Source: Spirochaetaceae bacterium
Lineage (GTDB): Bacteria > Spirochaetota > Leptospiria > Leptospirales > Leptonemataceae
Direction: 5' to 3'
NCBI GenBank assembly: GCA_002729885.1
Contig: PBUB01000018.1
Coordinates: forward strand, 1-64,000
Length of the DNA stretch: 64,000 bases
The notes beneath the pieces were generated by a model, which worked only from the letters and a program-made list of their open reading frames with translations, was not told the origin of the DNA and made no database searches. Made by a program: the position numbers and the translations under genes. Positions 33,863-42,424 of the stretch are shown here, one piece after another. The stretch's first letter is position 1. The number at the start of each line of letters is the position of its first letter.

Positions 33863-35752
33863 ATGCAGGAACCGGGCACAGCGCATCCCCAGGAAAAAAT
33901 AGCCGTTCTGGACTTTGGCGGTCAATATGCTCATTTGATCGCTTCCAGGATTCGAAGACTGGGGGCCTATACGGAAATCGAGTTCCCCGACGATTTCGAT
34001 GGCAGGAAGGCAGCAGGATACCATGGCATCGTTCTTTCCGGGGGCCCTGAATCTGTTTATGAGCCCGGGGCACCATCCATTGACGATAGTATCCTGGCGG
34101 CAGGCGTTCCTGTGCTGGGAATCTGTTACGGTCATCATTTAATGATGCATAGTCTGGGGGGGAAGGTCATTGCTTCCGGAACCAGAGAGTATGGCGCGGC
34201 CAGAATCCACTGGAATGGAGATCCGGATGCCAGAGGAATATTCGGAAGTCTTCCCGATGAGTCCGTAGTCTGGATGAGTCATGGCGATGAAGTGGAAGCG
34301 CTGCCTCCGGGCTTTGAGGTGCTGGGCTCCACTCCCGATTGTCGCTTCGCCGCTCTGGGAGATCTAAACAGAAATCTATTTTCCATTCAATTTCATCCCG
34401 AGGTTTCGCACACAGAGATTGGGGATGATTTATTATCTCGCTTTATCGATATCTGTGGGCTGCGAAACTCCTGGAAGCTCAAGGACTTCCTTCAGGCAGA
34501 GCAGGCAAGAATCCAATCGGACACCACCGGAAGAAAGGTATTTTTCCTGGTTTCTGGCGGTGTAGACTCCACCGTGGCTTACACTCTGCTGGCGGAATCC
34601 ATGCCGGAAGATCATCTCAGAGGACTTCTGGTGGATACAGGCTTTCTGCGAAAAGAGGAATCCAGTCAGGTTCTTTCAGCTATTCACAACCTGGGCCTTG
34701 AATTGATGGTGCATGATGCATCGGAGCAATTCTTTGCTGCTCTGAAAGGACAATTCGAGCCGGAGAAGAAAAGAAAAATCATCGGCGATCTTTTTCTGGA
34801 AGTTCAGGCTGAATACGCGAAGAAACTGGGCCTACAGAGCGAGGAGTGGATTCTGGGCCAGGGCACAATCTATCCCGATACCATCGAATCCGGTTCCACA
34901 AAGTCGTCGCATACAATCAAGACCCATCATAATCGCGTGGAAGCCATTGCCAGGATGATTGAAGAGGGTAGAGTCATTGAGCCCCTGGCAGAGCTCTACA
35001 AAGACGAGGTGCGGCAGCTCGGACGTCTTCTGGGACTTCCGGAGCATCTTGTGGATCGGCATCCCTTTCCTGGACCTGGTCTGGCTGTGCGATGTCTCTG
35101 CACGCCAGAAGATCCATCCGAGCATGAAGGCTACGAGGAACGATCGGTGGATCTGGGAACCCTGGTGGAAAGCAGTGGAAGTATTCAGGAGTTGCTGGAT
35201 GCCACCGGTATCCAGGCTCAGCTATTGCCTGTTCTATCTGTGGGAGTGCAGGGAGATAAGCGAACCTATGCGCATCCTGTGGCCCTGTTTCAGGAAAGCA
35301 GAGAAACAAGCGAAAGTCAGTATGATTCCCTTCTGGAACTGGCTACTATGATTCCCAATCGGGTGAGTCGGGCGAATCGTGTGGTGCTTTCCAGCTCATC
35401 CCCCGGAACCTATCGACTGAAGCCTGGGCAGGATCTAAACCGGGCTCGCATCGAAAATCTTCAACTGGCAGATGCAATCGTAAAAGATTTTCTGGAAGAA
35501 ACTGGCCTGTATCAAAAGATCTGGCAGTTCCCTGTGGTTCTTTTGCCAGTGTATCGCACAGACGATGAGGCAAGAAGAGAGTGCATTGTCCTTCGCCCGG
35601 TGCATTCCAGGGATGCCATGACGGCCAGCCCTTACATGATGGAGGCCGATCAATTGCAGGAACTGGTGAAGCGAATCCTGAATACAGATCGATTCGGAGA
35701 TGTCATGCTGGATCTTACCAGCAAGCCTCCGGGCACCATCGAATGGGAATGA
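33863..35752 (+). CDS. guaA: GMP synthase (glutamine-hydrolysing), long form
   Basis: A 629-residue amidotransferase that converts XMP to GMP. The N-terminal class I GATase has the nucleophile Cys in GICYGHHLM (His replaces the usual Gln) and FHPEVSHTE. The ATP-pyrophosphatase domain has the P-loop SGGVDSTVA and GQGTIYPDTIESGS. Length exceeds the usual bacterial 515-525 residues; the C-terminal part carries the larger dimerisation region of the eukaryote-type enzyme and ends in KPPGTIEWE, as family members do. No operon partner is visible. Confidence 0.95.
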   Translation: MQEPGTAHPQEKIAVLDFGGQYAHLIASRIRRLGAYTEIEFPDDFDGRKAAGYHGIVLSGGPESVYEPGAPSIDDSILAAGVPVLGICYGHHLMMHSLGGKVIASGTREYGAARIHWNGDPDARGIFGSLPDESVVWMSHGDEVEALPPGFEVLGSTPDCRFAALGDLNRNLFSIQFHPEVSHTEIGDDLLSRFIDICGLRNSWKLKDFLQAEQARIQSDTTGRKVFFLVSGGVDSTVAYTLLAESMPEDHLRGLLVDTGFLRKEESSQVLSAIHNLGLELMVHDASEQFFAALKGQFEPEKKRKIIGDLFLEVQAEYAKKLGLQSEEWILGQGTIYPDTIESGSTKSSHTIKTHHNRVEAIARMIEEGRVIEPLAELYKDEVRQLGRLLGLPEHLVDRHPFPGPGLAVRCLCTPEDPSEHEGYEERSVDLGTLVESSGSIQELLDATGIQAQLLPVLSVGVQGDKRTYAHPVALFQESRETSESQYDSLLELATMIPNRVSRANRVVLSSSSPGTYRLKPGQDLNRARIENLQLADAIVKDFLEETGLYQKIWQFPVVLLPVYRTDDEARRECIVLRPVHSRDAMTASPYMMEADQLQELVKRILNTDRFGDVMLDLTSKPPGTIEWE

Positions 35753-35882
35753 ATCTGATTCGATGATGCGTGGATGGGCCGCTTGGTTGCCTGAACTGCC
35801 TTTCCCCTGACAGTTCCAAAAGATTCGATAAGACCCTGAGAGAACGCTGAGAGGACACTGAGAAAAAAACCAGGCGAAAAAC

Positions 35883-36794
35883 TCAGGCGAAATACTTCTC
35901 CAGATCCGTAGCAAACGCTGGCAGAGCGAATGCAGCCTTGTGGGTAGCCGGATTCCAGAATCTAAAATCCTGGGCTGTCAGTTCAGATTCGTTATATCTT
36001 TTTTCCAGATGGTAGAACGGATCCGGGCCATTTTGACCCTTGGCAAAGAAAGTAAATCCAATCATTCCACCGGGATAGGTGGGAACCCTGGTGTTGTAGT
36101 AGAATCGTCTTTGATAGAACTTTTCTCCGTACTGAAGCAACCGCTCAATGATGTCCCGGTGCATATAGATGTTTTCTGCCTGGGTGGCCAGGATGCCTCC
36201 TTCGCGCAGGGAAGCGTAGCAGCTTTCATAAAAGGCTTCCCCGAAGAGTACCGCGGCAGGTCCCACAGGATCACTGGAGTCTACCAGGATTAGATCATAG
36301 GATTCCGGATGCTCATCTGCCCATCTGGCACCATCCTCATAGAAACACTTAACCCTGGGGTCGTCGAAACCAGAAGCGATGGATGGCAGATGCTCCTTGC
36401 TCACTTCAACTACACGCCGGTCTATCTCGCAAAGGTGAATCTCTTCCAGATTCTTGTGCTTGCAAAGCTCCCGAACAGTGCCTCCGTCACCACCACCTAT
36501 GACCAGGGCGGTTCTGGGGGAAGCGTGGGCAAAGGCAGGAACATGGGCGATCATTTCATGATACGCAAACTCATCGAATTCGGTGGTCATGATTACATCA
36601 TCCAGAACCAGCATTCGGCCACAGGATGTGGTTTCCAGAACGTCGATTTTCTGGAATTCACTTTTCTCTGAATGAATGGTACGCTCCACTCGGAGCTGAA
36701 GGCGCATATCTGCTGCAATTTCAAGGTTTTCGGTAAACCAGAGTTCCATCAGCAACCGTTTGCAGGCCCCGCTTCGGCGGTAAACTACTTTCAT
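35883..36794 (-). CDS. speE: Spermidine synthase (polyamine aminopropyltransferase)
   Basis: A 303-residue enzyme that transfers aminopropyl from decarboxylated S-adenosylmethionine to putrescine. It has the Rossmann motif GGGDGGTVREL, the acidic cofactor residue in CEIDRRVVEV and the catalytic segment LILVDSSDPVGPA. The start at 36794 is supported by AGGGGG 6-7 bases upstream; an internal ATG at 36749 matches the usual family N terminus but lacks a ribosome site. Divergent from the VOC gene, with 28 bases between starts. No speD or speA is in the window. Confidence 0.93.
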   Translation of the reverse strand: MKVVYRRSGACKRLLMELWFTENLEIAADMRLQLRVERTIHSEKSEFQKIDVLETTSCGRMLVLDDVIMTTEFDEFAYHEMIAHVPAFAHASPRTALVIGGGDGGTVRELCKHKNLEEIHLCEIDRRVVEVSKEHLPSIASGFDDPRVKCFYEDGARWADEHPESYDLILVDSSDPVGPAAVLFGEAFYESCYASLREGGILATQAENIYMHRDIIERLLQYGEKFYQRRFYYNTRVPTYPGGMIGFTFFAKGQNGPDPFYHLEKRYNESELTAQDFRFWNPATHKAAFALPAFATDLEKYFA

Positions 36795-36822
36795 AAATAG
36801 CCCCCTGACTTAGACCTGACCC

Positions 36823-37287
36823 ATGAGCGAAAGACCTTTCCGTATTCTAGGAATTCAGCAAATTGCCATCGGAGGCACCGACAAGGGCAAACTGGCCAAT
36901 CTCTGGGTGGATATGTTCGGACTGGAAAAAACCAGCAGCTACCAGAGTGAAAAAGAAAACGTAGATGAGGATATCCTGCGAATCGGCAGCGGGCCCCATG
37001 CCATTGAAGTGGATATTATGCAGCCCATCGATCCGGAGAAGGCGCCTAAAGTACATGTTCCTCCATTAAATCACATTGGTCTGTGGGTGGATGATCTGGA
37101 AAAGGCCGTGGAGTATATGACCGCAAAGGGTATGCGCTTTACTCCGGGAGGAATTCGTAAAGGAGCCGCCGGTCACAACGTATGCTTTATTCATCCTAAA
37201 GGAAACGATGAATTTCCTATGTCCGGGGAAGGGGTGCTTATAGAACTTGTGCAGGCCCCGGAGGATGTTATCAAGGCCCTGGGTTAA
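36823..37287 (+). CDS. VOC (glyoxalase) family protein
   Basis: This 154-residue protein has two beta-alpha-beta-beta-beta modules. Likely metal ligands follow the glyoxalase I pattern: Gln in GIQQIAIGG, Glu in HAIEVDI, His in LNHIGLWV and Glu in VLIELVQ. Lactoylglutathione lyase or methylmalonyl-CoA epimerase-like functions are both possible. It starts with ATG, without a clear ribosome site, very close to the divergent speE start. A bulged hairpin (37318-37339) follows but lacks a T-run. Confidence 0.8.
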   Translation: MSERPFRILGIQQIAIGGTDKGKLANLWVDMFGLEKTSSYQSEKENVDEDILRIGSGPHAIEVDIMQPIDPEKAPKVHVPPLNHIGLWVDDLEKAVEYMTAKGMRFTPGGIRKGAAGHNVCFIHPKGNDEFPMSGEGVLIELVQAPEDVIKALG

Positions 37288-37421
37288 GCCCCGGCCTGGA
37301 TCGTGCAGCAGGGAATCGGGACGTCCAGCGGACGGTCCCTGGAATTTTCCAGTTGGCCCCGGCAGCGATTCTTTTGCGTCCAATATTCGGAATCTTGGCT
37401 GCGGAAGTGGAAATGAGCATG

Positions 37422-37503
37422 TACCCGGAGCGGGACTTGAACCCGCACGACCGAAGTCCCAGGATTTTAAGTCCTGTATGTCTACCAATTCCATCATCCG
37501 GGC
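37422..37503 (-). tRNA. tRNA-Leu (TAA)
   Basis: On the minus strand GCCCGGA pairs with TCCGGGT (one G-T), with a class II variable arm. Anticodon loop CTTAAAA reads TAA. CCA is not encoded. Confidence 0.94.
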
Positions 37504-37522
37504 ATGGATGGGAAAAAAGAAA

Positions 37523-37598
37523 TGGAGGCGTCGGCCGGATTTGAACCGGCGATAGAGCTTTTGCAGAGCCCCGCCTTAGGCCACTTGGCTACGACGCC
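37523..37598 (-). tRNA. tRNA-Cys (GCA)
   Basis: On the minus strand GGCGTCG pairs with CGACGCC, discriminator T as expected for Cys; anticodon loop CTGCAAA gives GCA. The 3' CCA is encoded, unlike in the tRNA-Leu 19 bases downstream. Confidence 0.94.
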
Positions 37599-37661
37599 CG
37601 ATGGGTTCAAAGACTATGATAGAAGGGTAGGGGTCAACCGTAAAACGGTGATACTGTGATC

Positions 37662-38753
37662 ATGAAATTCAAAGATATTGCAAAGAGGGTTCGAAACAGA
37701 ATCCAGCGGGCCGGACAGGGAATTTCCGATCGGGGCAAGGAAGCCGGTCGGTCGGTGCGCAGCATTATTGGCTCCTTTAGCGATGAATATATAGAATCTG
37801 CCTTTCGCAAAGCCAGAGAGACCATTGCACCGGAGCGGGACTTTCTACCGGCAGACTTTCAGCTAAGACAATCCTACTGGCCCCGCAGACTCTATGAAAG
37901 GATGGTTCCGGTAAGCCATGTTTTTCGCATGGGTATGCGATACAAGCGTGAGCATCTGGAAGATTTTATGCCCATTTCTCCAGAGCACTACATCGGTCGT
38001 GGAAGCTATAAATTTGTATACAGTCTGCCCTGGAAGATGGTTCTCAAAATCTCGCGTCGAGTGCTTCCTTCCGATCCCATCTTCGGTTCCATGTATCGCG
38101 AAGTGGATCAAAGACCGGAAGAATTTCTGAGTCAGGAGGAACTGGCGCTGTACGATTTCCTCTGCGAGGGAAAGGGAAAAGGAAAAAGGGACCGTCTCTG
38201 GTCTCAATTTTTGCGGCTGGGAATGGAAAGATACCATTATGCGAAGGTTCGGGAGGCTTTGCCGGACCTGGTGTTGCCTACGAAGTTTTTCATGGGTGTG
38301 CGATATCGAAAAAAGCCCTTTGGAGAAGGACATTACGAATCCATCCGACCCATGGATAGCCAGATCATGCTCGTAGGTAAGCACTTGAAAGAATTTGCCA
38401 GCGCGGCGGTGCATTCCGAGCAGAACAAGTTGATGTCTCGCTTTTTTCCCAGGTGGGACTTTGAGTTTGATGTAGGCAGGTTCGGCAGGATCAAAAAGAA
38501 AGTCCTGCTCAAAATCACAGAGGATTTTCGCAGGCTCATTGAATACACGGAAACCCTGGCAAGGGAAGAAAAATTGATCCTGGATATTCATACAGAAAAC
38601 CTGATCATTACCCTTCCCGAATTCGAACTCAAGATCTTTGACTTTCACCTCTTTGATGAGCATCTCTATGAATCTACCCAGGGGCTGGCAAGTCCCGAGC
38701 AGGACCATATAGCTGTGCTGGAACGATTCGTGGATTCTCTGGATCTGCACTAA
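37662..38753 (+). CDS. Protein-kinase-fold-like protein
   Basis: This 363-residue cytoplasmic protein has no family name that I recognise. The first 50 residues are basic and helical. The region from residue 110 resembles a protein-kinase core: glycine loop IGRGSYKFVYSL (111-122), lysine in MVLKIS (129), catalytic-loop-like LILDIHTENLI (Asp308, Asn313) and a DFG-like IFDFH (Asp327). The spacing and residues match a kinase or aminoglycoside-kinase-like fold, with His where Lys and Gly are usual. ATG at 37662 is preferred over a GTG at 37656. It follows two tRNAs on the opposite strand. Confidence 0.6.
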   Translation: MKFKDIAKRVRNRIQRAGQGISDRGKEAGRSVRSIIGSFSDEYIESAFRKARETIAPERDFLPADFQLRQSYWPRRLYERMVPVSHVFRMGMRYKREHLEDFMPISPEHYIGRGSYKFVYSLPWKMVLKISRRVLPSDPIFGSMYREVDQRPEEFLSQEELALYDFLCEGKGKGKRDRLWSQFLRLGMERYHYAKVREALPDLVLPTKFFMGVRYRKKPFGEGHYESIRPMDSQIMLVGKHLKEFASAAVHSEQNKLMSRFFPRWDFEFDVGRFGRIKKKVLLKITEDFRRLIEYTETLAREEKLILDIHTENLIITLPEFELKIFDFHLFDEHLYESTQGLASPEQDHIAVLERFVDSLDLH

Positions 38754-38913
38754 GCCAAGCTACGAATTTGAAACTGCTCTTCGACAGGGCAATGCGCCTG
38801 CCCATCTAGCCTGGAGTGCAGATTTCTATCCAGACCCAGTGCCATACCTGGATAGAGGGCGGTTGAATCTAAAATCTGGATGTCAGTTCTGCCGGTTGAA
38901 AAAGCCTGACCTT

Positions 38914-39588
38914 ATGAAGTCAGAGCACCGATTCAAGGCCGTTTTCTTCGATGTGGACGGAACTATCTTTTCCAGCGAAGGAATCATTCTGGAAGTCTAT
39001 CATGATAACTTTCAGGAGTTTAAGCGAAGAACAGGAAAGCCAGAGAAACTGCCAGGTCTGGACGAAATTATGGCCCAGATCGGAAAGCCGGTGCGAACGA
39101 TCTTTGATAACCTGGTTCCCGAGTTGGAATTTAATGAAAAGGAAGAGCTGAGCAATGCCATTCTTTCAGACCTGGTGGGAAGAATCGAGAAGGGAAAAGG
39201 TCATTACTACGAAGGAATCACGGAAGCGGTAAAGAAGCTGGCAGAGGCAGGAATGATGATTTTCGCAGCCTCGAACGGTCGCAAGCCGTACGTGGATGCC
39301 ATTCTGAAAGCGTGCTCCATCTATGATCTATTTACAGAGGTGCCGGTACTGGACTACGAGCATATTCATACCAAAATAGAATTGGTGGCCCGTACCATGG
39401 AAAAATATGGATTGAGTCCCGAGCAATGTGTCTTGCTGGGAGATCGGGAATCCGACCGTCAGGCTGCTCTTCAGAACAATGTATCCTATGTTGCCTGTGC
39501 CTATGGTCATGGCGATGCCGATGAGCATAGAGATGCCATTCGAATCCTTCAAAAGCCCGAAGAAATGAACTTCCTGCTGGAGGTTTGA
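38914..39588 (+). CDS. HAD-family phosphatase
   Basis: A 224-residue haloacid-dehalogenase-type hydrolase with motif I FFDVDGTIFSSE (nucleophile and acid Asp), motif II in FAASNGRK, the lysine in TKIELVAR and motif IV LLGDRESDR. The helical cap between motifs I and II is of the phosphoglycolate-phosphatase type. Substrate is probably a small phosphorylated metabolite. Start at 38914 (MKSEHRFKAV) is chosen because motif I then lies near residue 12, as usual; the upstream extension lacks similarity. No ribosome site is clear. Confidence 0.85.
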   Translation: MKSEHRFKAVFFDVDGTIFSSEGIILEVYHDNFQEFKRRTGKPEKLPGLDEIMAQIGKPVRTIFDNLVPELEFNEKEELSNAILSDLVGRIEKGKGHYYEGITEAVKKLAEAGMMIFAASNGRKPYVDAILKACSIYDLFTEVPVLDYEHIHTKIELVARTMEKYGLSPEQCVLLGDRESDRQAALQNNVSYVACAYGHGDADEHRDAIRILQKPEEMNFLLEV

Positions 39589-39593
39589 TCCGT

Positions 39594-39628
39594 ATCTATC
39601 CTTTTGGAGGAAGGCAAGGGGAGCAGCC
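39594..39628. repeat. Duplicated 5' end fragment of GGDEF-EAL gene
   Basis: About 35 bases here match the 5' end of the GGDEF-EAL gene at 49380-49414, including an uninterrupted 21-base identity (39608-39628 with 49394-49414, same strand). Reading minus, both encode AAPLAFLQ, but the ATG is lost here. The rest of 39629-39977 holds a small hairpin (TGCGTT/AACGCA, 39730-39746) and otherwise nothing recognisable. Confidence 0.6.
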
Positions 39629-39977
39629 TCTGAATCGTCGAATGGCACCGGGCCTGTAGGATAGTACGTAATGCAGCACCGTATCGCATAAATTTCAGCC
39701 TTTCCGCCGTGGGGCACTGTCTAGAGAACTGCGTTCTTTTAACGCAACTTGCCTTTTTCCTTCCCGCATTTCGACGTTTCATAGGCCGCACTCTGTACTT
39801 TCACTGATAATTCCATCGGTCTTGAAATCCTGGATCAGGAACTTCTCACCATCGCTGTTTTCCTCATCAAGATTCTTCGAAATCATTAAATTTGTGTTGC
39901 ATTCTATATTTTTGCGACGAGGGTTTGTCTTCCTATCGGATAACCAGGAAAGGTATTCCAGGGAAGAGGACGTTGCA

Positions 39978-41879
39978 ATGAAGCTGGTGAATCGAATCAA
40001 GAAAATCTATCTGGTGGTATTTGTATTAATTCTCAATTCAGTTATCATTGCCGTTGTGGCCTACGAAGGACAGCAGGGATTGAGCCGTCTTACGGACCAG
40101 ACGGTGGGCATGCTGGATAAAGAAGCAGTGATTGCCATGGATGCTCAGAGACTGGCTGTCCATGTGCTTCAGCTTCGCAGATATGAAAAGGATACCTTTC
40201 TGAACCTGGCGGATGCTGGAAAGAGGGCTGAATACATTGAAAAATGGGAAGAGGCACATAAAGCTACCGCGCAGATTATCGAGGGACTCAAGAAGACCGC
40301 CACGGACAAGCATCATCTGGATTTGATCAATAATATGGGTGAGAACCTGGAGAAGTACGACAAAGGCTTCTACGGAGTTCGTAATAAAATTCGTGCAGGC
40401 ATTATTGAGACTCCGGAACAGGCAAACATTGAGATGACCCCATTAAAGGATCCCATTCGGGACCTGGGTAACGATGCAGAGCAATTCAGTGCCGAGACTT
40501 TCAAGTTAATGGGAAACATCAAGACTGTTGCCCAGGAAACCTCCAGCACATTGACTGCAACTCTGTTTGGACTAACAGGAGTTGCTTTAATCATAAACAT
40601 CGTACTTTCTATCTTCATTGCCACGGAGCTTGGAAGGCAGATTCGCAAGATTGTTGCCCGCACCGAAGAGGCTGGCCGAGAAGTTGGGGCCGGGAATCTG
40701 GATTATCGATTGCGGTATGACGATGTAACCGTGGAAATGAGAGGCGTTCCGGAAGCCGTAAACGGAATCATTAATGCAATGACCGCTCCTGTCACCGAAG
40801 CGGTAACCATCATTCGAAGGATGTCTGATGGCGTGCTTTTTGAAAGAATCGAAGGAACCTATTCCGGGGATCATGCTCAGCTGAAGGACTCCTTAAATAC
40901 ATCCCTGGACTCCTTCGAAAACATTGTGGCCGAGGTATCCAATGCAGCGGGTCAATTGCAAACGGGAAGCGAGCAAATAGCCATGGCCAGTCAGAATCTT
41001 TCGCAGAGCACAACGCAGCAGGCCGGAGCCATAGAAGAAATCTCTGCCGCGGTGACAGAGCTGGCCAGTCAATCCAGAGAAACTGCGAAGAACTCCACGG
41101 ATGCCAGCGAAATTGCGGCAACAGCTCAGGCCAGCGGGGAGCAGGGACTCCAGAAGATGCGCGAAATGTTAAGCGCCATGGAAAACGTGCAGGCCACTTC
41201 CGCAAACATTGGAAAGATTATGAAATCGATTGATGAGATTGCATTTCAGACCAATCTGCTTGCATTGAATGCAGCAGTGGAAGCGGCTCGTGCTGGAAAG
41301 CATGGAAAAGGCTTCGCAGTAGTGGCTGAAGAGGTAAAGAGCCTCTCCCAAAGAAGCGCAGACTTCGCACGGGAAACGGCGGAGCTGGTAGAGGAAACCA
41401 ATACCAGGGTAGAAAGTGGAGCCGAGATTGCGCGAGACACAGCAACAGCCCTGGAAGGAATTGCCGCGGTTATCAATCGCGTGCAGAGCTATAACAAAGA
41501 CATTGCTATGTCTTCTACAGAGCAGGTGAAAGGCGTAGAGCAAATTGAAAAAGGGATTCAGCAGATTGAACAATCCGTTCAGGCCAATGCATCCAATGCA
41601 GAGGAATCATCCGCGGCCAGCGAAGAGTTGGCCTCACAGGCATCCGAGCTTCGACGCCTGGTAGAGACCTTCAAAATCAATGCCAAATATGAAACTAAGA
41701 AATCCCGGGACGACTCTTCTGGATCAAAGAGTAAGACAGGAACTTTACATAAAGAATACAGTCCCGGAGGCGAATCCAGCCAAGCCAATGAACCCGGTGA
41801 ATCCGGGGAGAGCTCTTCTTCCGGAGGGCCAAAGCCCGAGGAAATAATCCGCCTGGACGATGACTTTACACGCTTTTAG
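39978..41879 (+). CDS. Methyl-accepting chemotaxis protein
   Basis: A 633-residue transmembrane chemoreceptor. Start at 39978 is supported by AGAGGA 7 bases upstream. TM1 ([20 protein letters not shown]) leads to a periplasmic four-helix-bundle sensor domain, TM2 lies near residue 195-215, followed by HAMP and the signalling hairpin tip [19 protein letters not shown]. The C-terminal 60 residues are Ser/Gly/Glu-rich and disordered, without the NWETF-type methyltransferase tether. It heads the che operon (cheW 14 bases downstream). The ligand is unknown. Confidence 0.93.
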   Translation: MKLVNRIKKIYLVVFVLILNSVIIAVVAYEGQQGLSRLTDQTVGMLDKEAVIAMDAQRLAVHVLQLRRYEKDTFLNLADAGKRAEYIEKWEEAHKATAQIIEGLKKTATDKHHLDLINNMGENLEKYDKGFYGVRNKIRAGIIETPEQANIEMTPLKDPIRDLGNDAEQFSAETFKLMGNIKTVAQETSSTLTATLFGLTGVALIINIVLSIFIATELGRQIRKIVARTEEAGREVGAGNLDYRLRYDDVTVEMRGVPEAVNGIINAMTAPVTEAVTIIRRMSDGVLFERIEGTYSGDHAQLKDSLNTSLDSFENIVAEVSNAAGQLQTGSEQIAMASQNLSQSTTQQAGAIEEISAAVTELASQSRETAKNSTDASEIAATAQASGEQGLQKMREMLSAMENVQATSANIGKIMKSIDEIAFQTNLLALNAAVEAARAGKHGKGFAVVAEEVKSLSQRSADFARETAELVEETNTRVESGAEIARDTATALEGIAAVINRVQSYNKDIAMSSTEQVKGVEQIEKGIQQIEQSVQANASNAEESSAASEELASQASELRRLVETFKINAKYETKKSRDDSSGSKSKTGTLHKEYSPGGESSQANEPGESGESSSSGGPKPEEIIRLDDDFTRF

Positions 41880-41893
41880 AAAGAGGAAGAAAT

Positions 41894-42424
41894 ATGTCGG
41901 ATCTAGACATCTTTGATGAAGAGGATGATCTCGAAGAGGAAGAGCTCCTAACAGATAAATACCTTAGCTTTGCTCTGGGGGACAGGCATTTTGCGGTGCC
42001 AGTGGCTGCGGTGATTGAAATGGTAGCTTTCCAGGATTATACCGAATTGCCGGAGATGCCGGATTTCGTGATCGGAGTGATCAATCTAAGGGGAAGAATC
42101 ATCCCTCTGTTCGATTTACGGATTCGCTTTTCCATGGATACCGTGGAATACACCGAGCGAACCTGCATTATCATTGCCGAAGTGCAGGGCAAGCTGGTTG
42201 GTCTTGTAGTGGATGCAATCCTGGATGTGGAATACATACCCGAGGATGAGGTGCGACCTGCTCCCAGTTTTGAAGGAGATGCCATCAGCGAATTCGTAAA
42301 TGGAATAGGCAAAACCAGAGACCAGGTTCGAATTCTGTTAAATCTGGAAGATCTACTAAGAAAGCTTGAAAAACGGGATCTGGATCAGCTCAAGCTGGCC
42401 CTGGAGAATCGGGCGGAAGAGTGA
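41894..42424 (+). CDS. cheW: Chemotaxis coupling protein CheW
   Basis: A 176-residue CheW-type adaptor linking the receptor to CheA: SFALGDRHFAVPVAAVIEMV and FVIGVINLRGRIIPLFDLR are diagnostic. An acidic N-terminal leader of about 20 residues (DIFDEEDDLEEEELLTD) is unusual. AGAGGAAG lies before the ATG. The stop overlaps the GTG start of cheA by 4 bases. Confidence 0.94.
   Translation: MSDLDIFDEEDDLEEEELLTDKYLSFALGDRHFAVPVAAVIEMVAFQDYTELPEMPDFVIGVINLRGRIIPLFDLRIRFSMDTVEYTERTCIIIAEVQGKLVGLVVDAILDVEYIPEDEVRPAPSFEGDAISEFVNGIGKTRDQVRILLNLEDLLRKLEKRDLDQLKLALENRAEE

Noticed and set aside
37318..37339. Bulged hairpin after the VOC gene as terminator
   Set aside because: Stem with one bulged G and no proper T-run; left as a remark in the gene entry.
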